Source of the DNA: an uncultured Tateyamaria sp.
Lineage (GTDB): Bacteria > Pseudomonadota > Alphaproteobacteria > Rhodobacterales > Rhodobacteraceae
Direction: 5' to 3'
Assembly (NCBI RefSeq): GCF_947494755.1
Contig: NZ_CANLVZ010000007.1
Coordinates: forward strand, 140,142-204,141
DNA: 64,000 nt
This document shows positions 63,905-64,000 of this stretch, piece after piece. The notes below the pieces were generated by a model, which worked only from the letters and a program-made list of their open reading frames with translations, was not told the origin of the DNA and searched no databases. How positions within the stretch are numbered: position 1 is the stretch's first letter; each line of letters begins with the position of its first letter. Position numbers and translations under genes: made by a program.

Positions 63905-64000
63905 GGGTCCGTGTTTATAGGTCAGCTCTGTTCAGGTTTTGGTCCTCTTCTGACCGGTTAGCATATTCGTATGGCGTCAGGCCAGCGAGGCTGGAGTGAG
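63902..64000 (-). mobile_element. IS3-family insertion sequence, terminal part
   Basis: The last 99 bases are the end of an IS whose transposase reads toward this end. The element probably begins at the TGAGGGTCCGTGTTTATAGG segment (63902 on). The rest is outside the window. The neighbouring chromosomal gene stops at the same point, consistent with insertion there. The exact boundary is inferred. Confidence 0.65.
63915..64000 (-). CDS. IS3-family transposase, C-terminal end (partial)
   Basis: On the minus strand the frame entering from the right reads HSSLAGLTPYEYANRSEEDQ then NLNRADL and a stop at 63915-63917. (P)HSSL-GLTP-Y is the end of IS3-type DDE transposases. Only 27 residues are visible, with no decay in them, so the element may be intact and recent, unlike the remnants near 56 kb. 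Confidence 0.8.
   Translation of the reverse strand, partial: HSSLAGLTPYEYANRSEEDQNLNRADL

Overview
The window is a GC-rich alphaproteobacterial chromosome segment, most likely from Rhodobacterales (Roseobacter group). The placement rests on gene content: the order small Lys-rich protein - murA - DUF2948 - hisD - UPF0262 - low-molecular-weight phosphatase, an NDUFS4-like complex I accessory subunit, an entericidin-type lipoprotein, urtABCDE, and a fused YejF-like ABC ATPase. Genus cannot be decided from the sequence. Most genes sit in tightly packed operons with ATGA stop/start overlaps.

Left part (1-12.3 kb): the C-terminus of a CRTAC1/ASPIC-UnbV protein faces a xylB-xylA-MauG-like operon. 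rpe is divergent from xylB across a region with a good dyad. Next comes a five-gene CoA operon (fused enoyl-CoA hydratase/3-hydroxyacyl-CoA dehydrogenase, two acyl-CoA dehydrogenases, hotdog thioesterase, CoA ligase) resembling pimeloyl/dicarboxylate degradation sets. A small methyltransferase-like gene follows.

12.4-30.3 kb: a Yej-type peptide ABC transporter (fused ATPase, binding protein, two permeases), a DEAD-box RNA helicase and a large MscS channel. Divergent from the channel runs a seven-gene, fully overlapping glycan operon: four glycosyltransferases (two of them MurG-like), a histidine phosphatase, a polysaccharide-deacetylase-like protein and a methyltransferase-like protein. I regard this as the best candidate for an undescribed pathway. 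A PA14-like secreted protein with a clear terminator follows.

30.3-35.2 kb: two AT-richer insertions flank lepA: a toxin-antitoxin-like pair (DUF4258-like plus zinc-finger/HTH) and an orphan C-terminally membrane-anchored protein. An entericidin gene of 41 codons follows.

35.2-46.8 kb: the murA/hisD block on the minus strand, with two acetyltransferases and an NTF2-like protein mixed in; tRNA-Thr(GGT); a 2H phosphoesterase (DUF1045); a gamma-glutamyltransferase-family protein; and a fasciclin lipoprotein divergent from a DUF6502-DUF5666 pair. Two matching 17-bp palindromes lie between the divergent genes, a probable operator pair.

46.7-55.5 kb: the urtABCDE urea transporter operon with no urease in the window, a small exported protein, rpiB, and an Old Yellow Enzyme family oxidoreductase.

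55.5-58.7 kb: a degraded island beside tRNA-Arg(TCT): two IS3-type transposase fragments in opposite orientation, a LysR/tautomerase divergent pair, a truncated MFS gene and an unassigned C-terminal scrap. 58.7-64 kb: acetyltransferase, complex I subunit, class III nucleotide cyclase, uvrB, a membrane protein gene broken by one nonsense codon, and a small exported-protein gene cut by an IS3-family element that runs off the window.
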